Below the pieces are notes generated by a model. It was not told the origin of the DNA and did not search any database. It saw only the letters and a program-made list of their open reading frames with translations. Below, piece after piece: positions 8,106-16,759 of a stretch of DNA of 64,000 nucleotides; within the stretch, counting starts at the first letter, position 1; every line of letters starts with the position of its first letter. The stretch is from Adlercreutzia mucosicola DSM 19490 (GTDB taxonomy: Bacteria > Actinomycetota > Coriobacteriia > Coriobacteriales > Eggerthellaceae), in assembly GCF_000422625.1 (NCBI RefSeq), contig NZ_AUGK01000007.1, positions 62,001 to 126,000 on the forward strand. The letters are read 5' to 3'. The translations under genes were made by a program, and so were the position numbers.

Positions 8106-10562
8106 CTACAGCTTCGTAACCTGGCAGATGGCGGAATTGGAGCAGTTGTGCTTCGAGAGGGGCGAGGGATGGCTGTTGCACAGCACATTGATATTGCCGC
8201 CGCGGTCGATGCCGTCGCCGTCGAAGTCGATCTGCGCCCAGGCGCCCTCGGGCATGCCCACCTGGCCGGGGATGATGCGCGGCGTCACGCGGGCCTCCAC
8301 GTGCACCTCGCCCCGTTCGTTGGTCACGCTCACCATATCGCCGTTCTTGATGCCGCGCGGCTCGGCGTCGGCCGGGTTGATGAGCAGCTGCTGGCGCGTG
8401 GCCTGGCGCAGATTCTCCAGGTTGTGAAAGGTGGAGTGGAAGCGTTGGCGCGGATGCCAGCCCGATAGGTACAGCGGGTAGTCTTCGGTGCAGGCCTCAT
8501 AGCTTTCGAAGCCGGGGGTGTAGATGGGGATGGGGCTGATGACGTCGGTGGGATCGTCCAGCTCCCAGGTGGCGGCGATGTTGGCCAGACGCTCGCAGTA
8601 CACCTCGATCTTGCCCGATTCGGTGTCGAGAGGCGCTGCCTCGGGGTCGGCGAAGAAGTCCATCATCTTGCTGGTCACTTCGATCTCGCTCGTCCAGATG
8701 TGGTCCTTGCTGATCTCCTCCCAGGTGGGCATCGTCTCGTAGCCGGGCATCTGGGCGGCGTAGGGCTGGTACATCTCCCAGGAGAACTGCTGCCATTCTG
8801 CCCAGGTGCGGCCCTCGGTATAGGCCTCTTCCACACCGAGAATGCGGGCGATATCGGTGCACACGTCGTACATGTTACGGCATTCCTCGGGCGGCTGCAC
8901 AATGGAGTCGATGTGCAGCTGACCGACGAACTCGCCGGCCGTGGCCAGGGCGATGACCGATGCGCATTCGTTGCGGGTGATACCGGGCAGGATGATGTCG
9001 GCGTAGGAGGCGGTGAAAGTCATGAACATATCTTGGGCCACGATGAACTCGCACTTGTTCTCGTCCTTCATGATCTCGTGGGAGCGCCGTAGGTCGCCGC
9101 GCTGGTTCAGCAGGTTGGTGCCGTCGAGCCAGAGAAACTTGATGTCGGTTGAGAGCTTGTCGGCGCCGGTCACGCCGTCGCGGGTGGCGGTCATGGCGTG
9201 GCCGTGGTCCACGGCGTCCACCACGCTGATGCAGGAAATCATGGTTTTGACGGGGTTCTCGCCGCCGGGGATGGTGGTGAACGGGTTCACGAGGCCCACC
9301 GACACGCCGTCGCGCATACCGGTGTTGCAGCCGACACGGCCGATGTTGCCGGTAATGATGGGCAGCATGGCGATGGCGCGACAGGTGCTCTCGCCATTGC
9401 CATGGCGCTGCGGGCCCCAGCCCTGGCTGATATAGGCGGCCTTGGCGTTGGCTAGCTTGTGGGCCAGCTCGGTGATGCGCTCGGCGGAGATGAGCGTGAT
9501 GGGGGCGGCCCATTCGGGGGTCTTCGGGATCATGTCGTAGCCCGTGCCCATGATGTAGTCCTTGTAGGACAGATGCTTGCCGCGGGCGCTTTCGGGCATG
9601 GTGGACTCGTCATAGCCGATGCAATACTTGTTCACCCATGCCTCATCGATCGCGCCCTCGCTGATGAGTACGTAGGCCATGGCCGAGGCGAGGGCCGCGT
9701 CGGTGCCGGAGCGGATGGGCTGCCATTCCTCGGGGTGCCCCACGCAAGAATCGTTCATCCAGTAGTCGATGGTGATGATCTCGACGCCCTTCTCGCGGGC
9801 GCGAGCGAGGTCGTAGTTGGCCGAGGCGCCGCCCATGCGGGTGGTGGCCGGGTTGTTGCCGAACTGGATGACCAGGTCGGAATGCAGCGTGTTGGTCATC
9901 GAGGAACCGTTGGGTCCGCCGGAACCCATCATGTAGGGCATGATGGTCTCGAGCTGGCCGCGAGAGTCCGAGCCGTAGCCGCCCAGGTAGCCGCCCAGGC
10001 AGTTCAACAGACGCTCGAGGGCCTGATCGTTGCGGATGGCGGTCACGCCCGAGTGGATGGCCTCGTTGCCGTAGGTGTCGATGGTGTACTTCAGCTTCTC
10101 GGCGATAGTCTGCACTGCCTCGTCCCAGCTGATGCGCTCGTACTGGCCGCTGCCACGCGGGCCCGTGCGCTTGAGGGGCCACTTCAGGCGGTCGGGATGC
10201 TGGTGCCACTGGCGCATGGACCGTCCGCGCAGGCAGCAACGGGCCTGCACGCCGCCGAACTCTCCGTCGCCACGGTCGTCGGCCTCGACCAAGGTGATGG
10301 CGCCGTCTTTCACGTGATAGCGCAGCGGGCAGATCGTCTGGCCGCAGCCGTCAGATTTGCAGGTGCCCCAGAACACCTCGTCCTGCTCGGCTGGATGGGC
10401 GACAGTTGGTGCCGCCCCCGTTTCACTCAGCGGCTGCTCCTCCTCGGGCGTGCTGCAGCCGTACAGCGCGCTACCGCCGACGCCGGCCAGAGCCGCTAGC
10501 GACGAGCCCTTCAAAAAGGTGCGCCGCGAAACGCCGCTCGTCTTCTCAATCGTCTCGGTCAT
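8106..10562 (-). CDS. Tat-exported molybdopterin oxidoreductase, DmsA-like catalytic subunit
   Basis: An 818-residue member of the DMSO reductase family, probably a terminal reductase for an organic or inorganic oxide. The N-terminus has a twin-arginine signal SRRTFLKG (Arg13-Arg14) and a Cys36 in a lipobox-like LYGC context, so it may be a lipoprotein after Tat export. The FeS-binding region has CKSDGCGQTICPL with a later RCCLRGRS. The C-terminal domain ends with the cofactor-binding segment GMPEGAWAQIDFDGDGIDRGG. The start has GAAGGGGGAC upstream. A divergent LuxR gene is the likely regulator. The substrate cannot be assigned. Confidence 0.88.
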   Translation of the reverse strand: MTETIEKTSGVSRRTFLKGSSLAALAGVGGSALYGCSTPEEEQPLSETGAAPTVAHPAEQDEVFWGTCKSDGCGQTICPLRYHVKDGAITLVEADDRGDGEFGGVQARCCLRGRSMRQWHQHPDRLKWPLKRTGPRGSGQYERISWDEAVQTIAEKLKYTIDTYGNEAIHSGVTAIRNDQALERLLNCLGGYLGGYGSDSRGQLETIMPYMMGSGGPNGSSMTNTLHSDLVIQFGNNPATTRMGGASANYDLARAREKGVEIITIDYWMNDSCVGHPEEWQPIRSGTDAALASAMAYVLISEGAIDEAWVNKYCIGYDESTMPESARGKHLSYKDYIMGTGYDMIPKTPEWAAPITLISAERITELAHKLANAKAAYISQGWGPQRHGNGESTCRAIAMLPIITGNIGRVGCNTGMRDGVSVGLVNPFTTIPGGENPVKTMISCISVVDAVDHGHAMTATRDGVTGADKLSTDIKFLWLDGTNLLNQRGDLRRSHEIMKDENKCEFIVAQDMFMTFTASYADIILPGITRNECASVIALATAGEFVGQLHIDSIVQPPEECRNMYDVCTDIARILGVEEAYTEGRTWAEWQQFSWEMYQPYAAQMPGYETMPTWEEISKDHIWTSEIEVTSKMMDFFADPEAAPLDTESGKIEVYCERLANIAATWELDDPTDVISPIPIYTPGFESYEACTEDYPLYLSGWHPRQRFHSTFHNLENLRQATRQQLLINPADAEPRGIKNGDMVSVTNERGEVHVEARVTPRIIPGQVGMPEGAWAQIDFDGDGIDRGGNINVLCNSHPSPLSKHNCSNSAICQVTKL

Positions 10563-10753
10563 ATGTCCCCCTTCGTCTTCGTTGCGGAACCAATAGGGTC
10601 ACTGTGCCATATCCCCTCCTTCGACTGATACCGTGAAACGGGTGAAATAGGGAACTTTTCTGCGGTAAAAAAGCGAAGAGAGCGACCTGTGTCATGGAAA
10701 AGAGGGGTGGCGGAGCCGGGAGAGGAGCCATGGGGGTAAAAGGGGGAGGGTAT

Positions 10754-10772
10754 TTCACTCTAATTGGGTGAA
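10754..10772. promoter_or_regulatory. Candidate operator in the divergent dmsA-like / LuxR region
   Basis: TTCAC (10754-10758) and GTGAA (10768-10772) form a dyad with a 9-bp spacer. Two direct GTGAA copies occur nearer the reductase start (around 10632-10645). A TGATACACT -10-like sequence lies about 20 bp downstream of the dyad. The position suits binding by the adjacent LuxR protein, but that is inference. Confidence 0.35.
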
Positions 10773-10836
10773 CGCCTTCGAGGGGCTTTGATACACTGAA
10801 GGGGCGCTGTCGACGAAGAAGCGGGGAGGACGGGCC

Positions 10837-12456
10837 ATGGCGCGCGGTATGTTTTCACCGAACGTGGCTTCGTTCGGCTTCGGATTGTTTTTCGCTACCC
10901 ACGCCATGTCGGTGTGGGGCGGTGCTTTCCCCCTGTTGCCGACTGATTTCCAAACCTACGATGTGCTCATCACGTTCTTCTTGGTAGAGTCGCTTGCCTT
11001 CTGCGCTATGCTCGCCGCGGCTATGGGGTTGTCCTATTTTCGCCCGGCGCTTTTGCGGCACCGTTCATCGGTACTGGGCAGTCCCTTTATGACGGCGGGG
11101 TCCCTCTGTCTGATCGCGCCTTTATATGTCGAGCCTATCATGATGCTGTGTGTGGTGGTGGGAGGCGCGCTGCTCGGCGTCGGCTCGGCTCTGTTCTTCC
11201 TATCGTGGCAACGCTATTTTGCATCGCGCGATGAGGAGCGCGGAGCCCTCGATCTCATCGTGGGCATGGGGCTGGCGGCGCCTCTTTACGCTTTGATGCA
11301 CCTGATCCCCGGTGCGGTGGCGGCATTTTCCATTCCGCTCGTGTTCATCCCGCTTTCCGAAGTGTGCCTCATGGACGCCTCGCGGTCCATGAGCTTTGAT
11401 CAGCCGATGTTCGCCGATGAGCCGCGCCGTCACCGCGGGGTGTACGTCCATGCGCTCGGAGTCTCGCTCAAGAGCGCGTTGTGCGTCGGCGCCTTTGGAT
11501 TCGCCAGCGGGGTGACGCGGGCCATCGCGGTGCGCGATCCGGCCATGGGTGCCATTGTGAACGGGGCAGCGATGGCGGGTATCTTTGTGGCCTGCGTGGC
11601 GCTGATCTGGTTGTGGCGGCGCCACTCGTTCTCCTTCGACACCTCGGCCCTGTTTCGCCTGGTGTCGCCAGTGGTGGTCACGGCCTTCCTGTTGCTGCCC
11701 TATTTGAACGAGACCTATCTGCATTGGTTCTCGGGCATCATGTACATGGTGTTCAGCTTTGCCGTGATGGTCATGATGGTGCAGTGCATGCAGGTGGCCC
11801 GCAACGGCGGCATCAGCCCCACGTTCATCTACGGATTCTTCGCCGGCATCGTGTACGGGCTGCAGGCCTGCGGATTCGTTCTGGGGTACTCGGCCGATGC
11901 TCTGTGGCTGCGGGCATCTCCGCAGTTGGCGACGTTCGCTCTGGTGTCGACCTGGGTATTCGTCATGGCGAGCGCTTTGGCGGCGCGCCCGTCGCGGGAA
12001 ACGTCGCCGGCTCTGAGCCAGGCGGAGTTTGTGGCCTGGGAACGACCGGCAGTCGTGGCGGCGGGGCGGGGCTCGGACGCCGGGTTGGAAGAGGCATCGG
12101 GCGCTGATGCCAGGGGTGCCGTCGCGGTCGCGGAGCGAGGGACGGGGGTGGCGGCTGAGGCCGAAAGGCATCGCGGCCGTCGTCGGCGCGGAGAGGCTGC
12201 GGCACCGGCCATCAAGGACCGTGTCTCGAAGCAGTGCCAGGTGCTCACGAGGCGCTACCTGCTCACGACGCGCGAGTCGGAGGTGATGGAACTGCTGGTG
12301 CGCGGAAACACTGCGGCCGATATCGCGAAGAAGCTCACCATTTCCGAGAACACGGCGAAGACTCACGTCAAGCGTCTGTACGCCAAGTTGGATGTTCACA
12401 AGCGCCGTGACCTGCTCGCTCTGTTCGAAGAGCTCGACCGTGAGAGTGTCGGTTGA
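10837..12456 (+). CDS. Membrane-embedded LuxR-type transcriptional regulator
   Basis: A 539-residue protein with about twelve hydrophobic helices over residues 1-390, a charged low-complexity linker (about 395-455), and a C-terminal LuxR/GerE helix-turn-helix. The HTH contains LLTTRESEVMELLVRGNTAA and then ISENTAKTHVKRLYAKLDVH. This architecture is characteristic of Eggerthellaceae, where related proteins control neighbouring reductase genes in response to small substrates. It is divergent from the molybdoenzyme operon and probably regulates it. Start ATG follows GGGGAGGACGGGCC. DNA binding must occur at the inner membrane face. Confidence 0.88.
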   Translation: MARGMFSPNVASFGFGLFFATHAMSVWGGAFPLLPTDFQTYDVLITFFLVESLAFCAMLAAAMGLSYFRPALLRHRSSVLGSPFMTAGSLCLIAPLYVEPIMMLCVVVGGALLGVGSALFFLSWQRYFASRDEERGALDLIVGMGLAAPLYALMHLIPGAVAAFSIPLVFIPLSEVCLMDASRSMSFDQPMFADEPRRHRGVYVHALGVSLKSALCVGAFGFASGVTRAIAVRDPAMGAIVNGAAMAGIFVACVALIWLWRRHSFSFDTSALFRLVSPVVVTAFLLLPYLNETYLHWFSGIMYMVFSFAVMVMMVQCMQVARNGGISPTFIYGFFAGIVYGLQACGFVLGYSADALWLRASPQLATFALVSTWVFVMASALAARPSRETSPALSQAEFVAWERPAVVAAGRGSDAGLEEASGADARGAVAVAERGTGVAAEAERHRGRRRRGEAAAPAIKDRVSKQCQVLTRRYLLTTRESEVMELLVRGNTAADIAKKLTISENTAKTHVKRLYAKLDVHKRRDLLALFEELDRESVG

Positions 12457-12521
12457 GGTCGCAGAGTCGAATGGCCGGGAGGGTTGGAGGCTAAGCTTGT
12501 CCCCGCGTCTCGTACGCCTTC

Positions 12522-12725
12522 GTAGGGGCGGGCTTCAGCCCGCCCGTTCCGCCCGGTAAGGCTTACCTGGTTGCGGGCGGCCTGAAGGCCGCCCCTACAA
12601 GGGTCGGCGGTGCAGAAGTTTACCCCCGTAGGGGCGGGCTTCAGCCCGCCCACCCACCCACCTAGCAAGATCGCCCCTACGAGAACCTCTCGGGTGACGG
12701 GCGGGATTGCTTGCTTCGCCCCTAC
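12522..12725. repeat. REP-like palindromic repeat cluster
   Basis: Three copies of a palindromic unit GTAGGGGCGGGCTTCAGCCC + GCCC occur at 12522-12545 (forward), 12574-12598 (inverted, core GGCGGCCTGAAGGCCGCC) and 12628-12651 (forward). Partial ends CGCCCCTACG occur at 12672-12681 and 12716-12725; the last overlaps the stop codon of the PAP2 gene. This resembles REP/REPIN-type extragenic palindromes known from many bacteria. Related sequence recurs inside two coding regions at 14324-14407 and 60769-60793. Confidence 0.75.
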
Positions 12726-13294
12726 GCTGCCGAGCCGGGGCCGCGGGGGATATCGGGGGCGGGGCGGCTCCGACGGGCGAGGGCGTCCACGAGGAGGGCG
12801 GCGGCCAGTCCCGCCAGCGTTCCTACAATGGCGCCGGCCAGCACGTCGGTGGGGTAGTGCACGTAGCAGTACATGCGCGACAGTCCCATGAGGGCGGCGG
12901 CAACGGTCACTCCGGCGGTGAGCTCCCAGGGGGCCTTCGGGTTGCGGGCGAACCACAGTGCGGCGGCCGCGCCGAAGGCGGCGGTGGTGTGGCCCGAGGG
13001 GAACGACGAGCCGTGGGGCCGCGGGACGAGCATGGCCACGGCTGCGTTCACGTCGCAGGGTCGCGGGCGCATGAGCAGCGGCTTTATCAGAAGGTTCGTC
13101 ACGATGGCGCCCAATACCAGCGCCACCAGCACCGCGATACCCAGCTTGCGCGTGCGCCGTATGCCCAGCAGTACCAAGCCCAGCGCGATCCACAGCGCGC
13201 CACTGTCGCCCATGCGGGTGAACGTCGCCACCACCGGGTCCAGCCACGGCCCGTGCAGCCCTTGCATGGCGTCCAAAATAACAAACTCGTTCAC
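12722..13294 (-). CDS. PAP2-family membrane phosphatase
   Basis: A 190-residue membrane protein with the three phosphatidic-acid-phosphatase motifs in order: KPLLMRPRP, PSGHTTAAFG, and SRMYCYVHYPTDVLAGA. These give the catalytic His in the SGH and SRx5Hx3D motifs. Such enzymes dephosphorylate undecaprenyl pyrophosphate or phospholipid phosphates at the outer membrane face. The start is GTG 13294, chosen because GAAGGGAG lies six bases upstream; a longer frame to 13348 exists but lacks a site. Its stop codon lies in a partial REP-like copy. Confidence 0.85.
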   Translation of the reverse strand: MNEFVILDAMQGLHGPWLDPVVATFTRMGDSGALWIALGLVLLGIRRTRKLGIAVLVALVLGAIVTNLLIKPLLMRPRPCDVNAAVAMLVPRPHGSSFPSGHTTAAFGAAAALWFARNPKAPWELTAGVTVAAALMGLSRMYCYVHYPTDVLAGAIVGTLAGLAAALLVDALARRSRPAPDIPRGPGSAA

Positions 13295-13350
13295 AGCGCT
13301 CCCTTCAGTTCGCCCCCGAATCCTAGCGGAACCGCTCTGCGGCGGCAACT

Positions 13351-13382
13351 GCCCGCACCGTATCCGCGCATGGGGTGCGGGC
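13351..13382 (-). terminator. GC-rich hairpin after the truncated LuxR gene
   Basis: GCCCGCACC (13351-13359) pairs with GGTGCGGGC (13374-13382). It stands between the LuxR pseudogene stop and the PAP2 start on the minus strand. There is no U-tract, so termination is uncertain. Confidence 0.3.
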
Positions 13383-13423
13383 CCGCGGTGGCTGCGGAGC
13401 GCTCGTGTTTTGGCGCAGTGCCG

Positions 13424-14900
13424 TCAGCGGGGTTCTTTCAGGGTGGCGATGAGTTCTTGCTTGGTTTTCACGCCGAATTTCTCGTAGATATGGCGGGCAT
13501 GGGTCTTCACGGTGCTGTGGGACAGCACGAAGCGCTCCTCGATGGCGGGTAGGCTGTAGCCTTCGATGAGCATGAGGAACACTTCGGTTTCGCGGGGCGT
13601 GAGGCCTTGGGTGCGGGCAGCGGCCTCGAAGCGCTCGCGCTGGCTCGGCGGCTCGGGGGAGGTGTCTTCGGCCCCGGCGCTGGCCTCGGGTGCGGTGATG
13701 CGCTTCGCGCTGTGGCGGTAGAGAAGCAGGGCGACGGTGAGGGTGTAGATGACGATCAGCACCAGGGCGGTCAGCGAGAGCGTGCCCTGGGCCACCTGCA
13801 CTTTAAAGAAGTAGGCAAGCGGGGCGGCCAGAAGCAACAGGGCGTTGAGGATCGCCCATCCGCCGATGAGGGCGACAAAGGGGTCGGCGCCGCGCTCGTC
13901 GGCGATTTCCGGTAGAACAAGCCACATGAGCGCATAGAAGAACGTCCAACTGGAGCTGATGAGCGCAACGGCCAGGGTGGAGGTCAGCTCTTGGGGGCCC
14001 GGCAGCAGCGCGAGACCCAACAGGGTGAGGAAGAACAGCGGGGCGATGATCTGCTGGATGTTCGGTGTGAAGTGCGTGCGCCGCAGGTACAGCAACAGCA
14101 GGCCCATGCCGCCGATGCGGATGATTGCGGCCGCCAGCTGTTCGAGCCCCTCGTGGGGCACGGGGAGGTCGAAGAACACGAGGATGCGGAACAGGAGGGC
14201 GTAGCTCGCCATGAGCACGATAAGCTCCCAGGGGATGACTGCGAGGGCGGCGAGGTTGCCGCGCGGGGTAGTGGCGGACGGGTTTGCGAGCGCGGCGGTG
14301 GGCGCGGTGTCGGGGGCTGCAGAGGGGCTGAAGGCCGCCCCTGCCGAGGAAGCGGAAGGGGAGAGGGGGCCGGCTGGGCTCGCGGGCGGCCTGACGCCCG
14401 CCCCTGCGGAGGGGGCTCCCGCCAGGAGGCTGTCGGTTGCACCCACGGAAGGAGCTTCCGCCGGAAGGGTGTCGGTCGCGGTCGGCCGCGCCGCCACCAG
14501 CAAGGGCAGGGCGCTTCCACAGGCGAGGGCCAGGTAGCAAGGGGCTGCGGCGACCGGCGGCAGGGCGGCCATAACGGTGAAGACGATCACGGCTAAAAGG
14601 GCGGCACCAGCGATGGACTTCGTGCGCTGGGCCTTCTCGAGGCCGGTGAGGTATTCTGCCCAGCACAAGAGCAGCCATGGGTGTGCCACGCCGATGAGGC
14701 ACTGGGAGATCAGGTACAGCGCGGGGCTGTGGCCGGCATAGAACATGAGGACGAGTCCGACAACGAGCACCGCGCCGCCCGTGGCCGTGCCGAGCCGATG
14801 GTGCAGGAAGCGGTGCCCGCGCAGCGCCGCGATCACGGCGACGATGAGCACCGCCACGGTGAGTGCGCGCGCGATCCAGAGGAAGACGAGCGGGTAGCCG
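13424..14900 (-). pseudogene. 5'-truncated membrane LuxR-type regulator
   Basis: The frame encodes most of a LuxR membrane regulator: about eleven hydrophobic helices, an Ala/Pro/Ser linker, and a C-terminal HTH (GLTPRETEVFLMLIEGYS, then HSTVKTHARHIYEKFGV). Compared with the other three such proteins in the window it lacks the first membrane helix. Reading upstream of the first GTG (14857), a hydrophobic stretch YPLVFLWIARALTVAVL continues to about 14900, where the sequence changes to a flavoprotein fragment on the opposite strand and soon meets a stop. The promoter and start are therefore gone. The linker contains REP-like sequence (14324-14407). Confidence 0.75.
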
Positions 14901-15248
14901 GCGGTCTTCGCGGCGGAATTCGCGGCCTATGGCGAGCTGTGCGCCCAGGGGGAGGATCCGGTGTTCTTCAAGGACGCGAAATATCTGGTGCCCTACGGGG
15001 ACGGCCCCTACTACGCGGTGCGCATGGCCCCCACGCCCTTCGGCACCTGCGGCGATCTCGCGGTGACGCCCGCCATGGCCGTGAAGGGCACCGAACCGGG
15101 AACGACGGTGCCGGGCCTGTACGCCGTGGGCACCGAGACTGTGGGCACCATGCACAACGACTACTACTGGGCACTCGGCCAGACGGTGGGCTGGGCCCAC
15201 ACCTCCGGCGTGCTTGCCGCCGAGGAGATCGCCGCCAACGTGCTGTAG
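14898..15248 (+). pseudogene. 3' fragment of an FAD-dependent fumarate-reductase-type flavoprotein
   Basis: About 116 codons remain, encoding the C-terminal end of the family. The residues ELCAQGEDPVFFKDAKYLVP are followed by the FAD-proximal segment PGLYAVGTETVGTMHNDYYW and the terminal GWAHTSGVLAAEEIAANVL. Complete homologues in the window are 527-571 residues long, so three quarters or more of the gene is missing. An in-frame stop lies directly before it at 14895. A strong terminator follows at 15364. It was probably divergent from the truncated LuxR gene before a deletion removed both 5' ends. Confidence 0.8.
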
Positions 15249-15363
15249 GCCCGCGGCGCCGAGCCCCGGTCGGCGGGTCGCGGATTGCACCTGCGCCGGT
15301 TGCGCCGGTTGCGCCGGCTGCGGCTTGTGGCCCGCGGTTCGCGACTTCCCTTACCCTCCCTCG

Positions 15364-15393
15364 AGACGGGGCCCCTGCGGGCCCCGTCTTTGT
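15364..15393 (+). terminator. Strong intrinsic terminator
   Basis: AGACGGGGCCC (15364-15374) pairs with GGGCCCCGTCT (15379-15389) around a four-base loop and is followed by a short T-run (TTTG). It terminates the flavoprotein remnant and insulates the LysR operon that starts about 100 bp later. Confidence 0.75.
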
Positions 15394-15488
15394 GCGGGCG
15401 AGCATCCCTGCGCCCTTGTGGGTTGGTGGGGCGCGAGGGTCGTGGTAGACTGGCGGCGTTATGTTCCGTTCGTCTTGCGAGGGTGACC

Positions 15489-16451
15489 ATGCGCATTGAG
15501 GCGTTGGCATTGTTTCTTTCGGTGGCCCAGCATCGCTCGATTTCTTGCGCCGCGCGCCAGCACTACATCTCCCAGCAGGGCGCTTCGGCGATGATCAAGA
15601 GCTTGGAACAGGAACTGGAGGTGTCGCTGTTCGACCGCACGCCGACGGGGCTGCAGTTAACCGGGGCGGGCCAGGCTATCGCCAAGGAGGCCGCCGGGGT
15701 GTTGGCTGCCTATCGGCGCGTGCAGATTGCTGCGGCTCTGGGAGCCGAGGGGACGCCAGCTGCTCCGCTGACTATCGTGACCATGCCCTTTGTGACAAAT
15801 CGGCTGGACAGCCTGTTCTCGGAATACGAGTCCATGGTGCCCGGCGTGCGTCTGCGCATCGTGGAGCGCAGTCTGGCCGACATCATCGAAACTTCCGAGG
15901 CCGACGACTCCGGCGCGCTGTACCTGATCGCGCTGCCCTCGTTCATGGACGCGGAGCAGTGCCAGGTGGGAGATCGCTTCAGGCCGCTCGTCTCTTGCGA
16001 GCTTATGGCGGTCTGCTCGCGGATGCACCCGTGGGCCGATCGCGATTTCGTGACCGCCGACGAGCTGTGCGAAACGGCTCTGGCCTGCTACAACGAGGAA
16101 TTCCTTGGGCACATTCTGGGGCATATGACGCGCGGAGGCCGTCCGAACGTGCAGCTGCGCACGTCGAATCTGGCGATGATCGGTCGTGCGGTGGCCGCCG
16201 GCGAGATGGTCACCTTCACCGATTCTCTGTCGGTCTTTCTGGATCGACCGAATCCGGATACGGTGGTGGTGCCCATTCGCGACGGCGTGACGTTGAGCGT
16301 AGGTGTGCTGGGCGTTCCCGAGCAGGGTAGTCCGGCGGCGCGCTTCGCTCGCTTCTTCGAGCGCTACCTGGCGACATCCTGCGCCTCCTACATGGCGCGG
16401 CATTGGAGCGGTCGCGAGACGGCGATTGTTGGAGCGGGGGCACCGGCATGA
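15489..16451 (+). CDS. LysR-family transcriptional regulator
   Basis: A 320-residue regulator with the N-terminal winged HTH (residues 1-60; ALALFLSVAQHRSISCAARQ, then GASAMIKSLEQELEVSLFDR) and a periplasmic-binding-like effector domain. The ATG at 15489 is preceded by GCGAGGGTGACC; a longer frame reaching back to 15285 is arginine-rich and crosses the terminator, so it is rejected. Its stop overlaps the ferredoxin start (ATGA), so it is co-transcribed with the molybdoenzyme operon rather than divergent from it, which is less usual for LysR. It probably senses the substrate of the operon. Confidence 0.85.
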   Translation: MRIEALALFLSVAQHRSISCAARQHYISQQGASAMIKSLEQELEVSLFDRTPTGLQLTGAGQAIAKEAAGVLAAYRRVQIAAALGAEGTPAAPLTIVTMPFVTNRLDSLFSEYESMVPGVRLRIVERSLADIIETSEADDSGALYLIALPSFMDAEQCQVGDRFRPLVSCELMAVCSRMHPWADRDFVTADELCETALACYNEEFLGHILGHMTRGGRPNVQLRTSNLAMIGRAVAAGEMVTFTDSLSVFLDRPNPDTVVVPIRDGVTLSVGVLGVPEQGSPAARFARFFERYLATSCASYMARHWSGRETAIVGAGAPA

Positions 16452-16648
16452 GGTTTTCGCGCTACGAGATTCGGCCCGATCTGTGCCGTGCGTGCGGCGC
16501 CTGCGCGAAGGTGTGCCCCAAAGCGGCCATCGACCAGGACGACGAGCGCCGTTTCGTCATCATCCAGGAACGTTGCGACGGCTGCGGAACCTGCGCGGGA
16601 TCCTGCAAGCTGCGTGCCGTCGTGAAGCGCAAGGGTCTGTTTCACTGA
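16448..16648 (+). CDS. Small 2[4Fe-4S] ferredoxin
   Basis: A 66-residue protein with two cluster motifs: CRACGACAKVCP and CDGCGTCAGSCK. The first is canonical CxxCxxCxxxCP; the second ends in Lys instead of Pro. The ATG overlaps the LysR stop by four bases. A cytoplasmic ferredoxin at the head of the operon suggests that the following molybdoenzyme exchanges electrons in the cytoplasm, or that the ferredoxin serves in maturation. The 111 bp to the next gene holds a good ribosome binding site and no other gene. Confidence 0.85.
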   Translation: MRFSRYEIRPDLCRACGACAKVCPKAAIDQDDERRFVIIQERCDGCGTCAGSCKLRAVVKRKGLFH

Positions 16649-16759
16649 GAACCCCCCTACAATTTTTTGTTGTGCCTCCTACCGCTCCTTGCTGTTTGCG
16701 TCGTGCTCGCGCCGGTCGCACAATGGCGGGCAAGGGTATTGGCAAAGAAAGGAGGACGG

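Noticed and set aside
15285-15488. N-terminal extension of the LysR protein by 68 residues
   Set aside because: The extension is arginine-rich, crosses a strong terminator and lacks a ribosome binding site. ATG 15489 has one and starts exactly where LysR homology begins.
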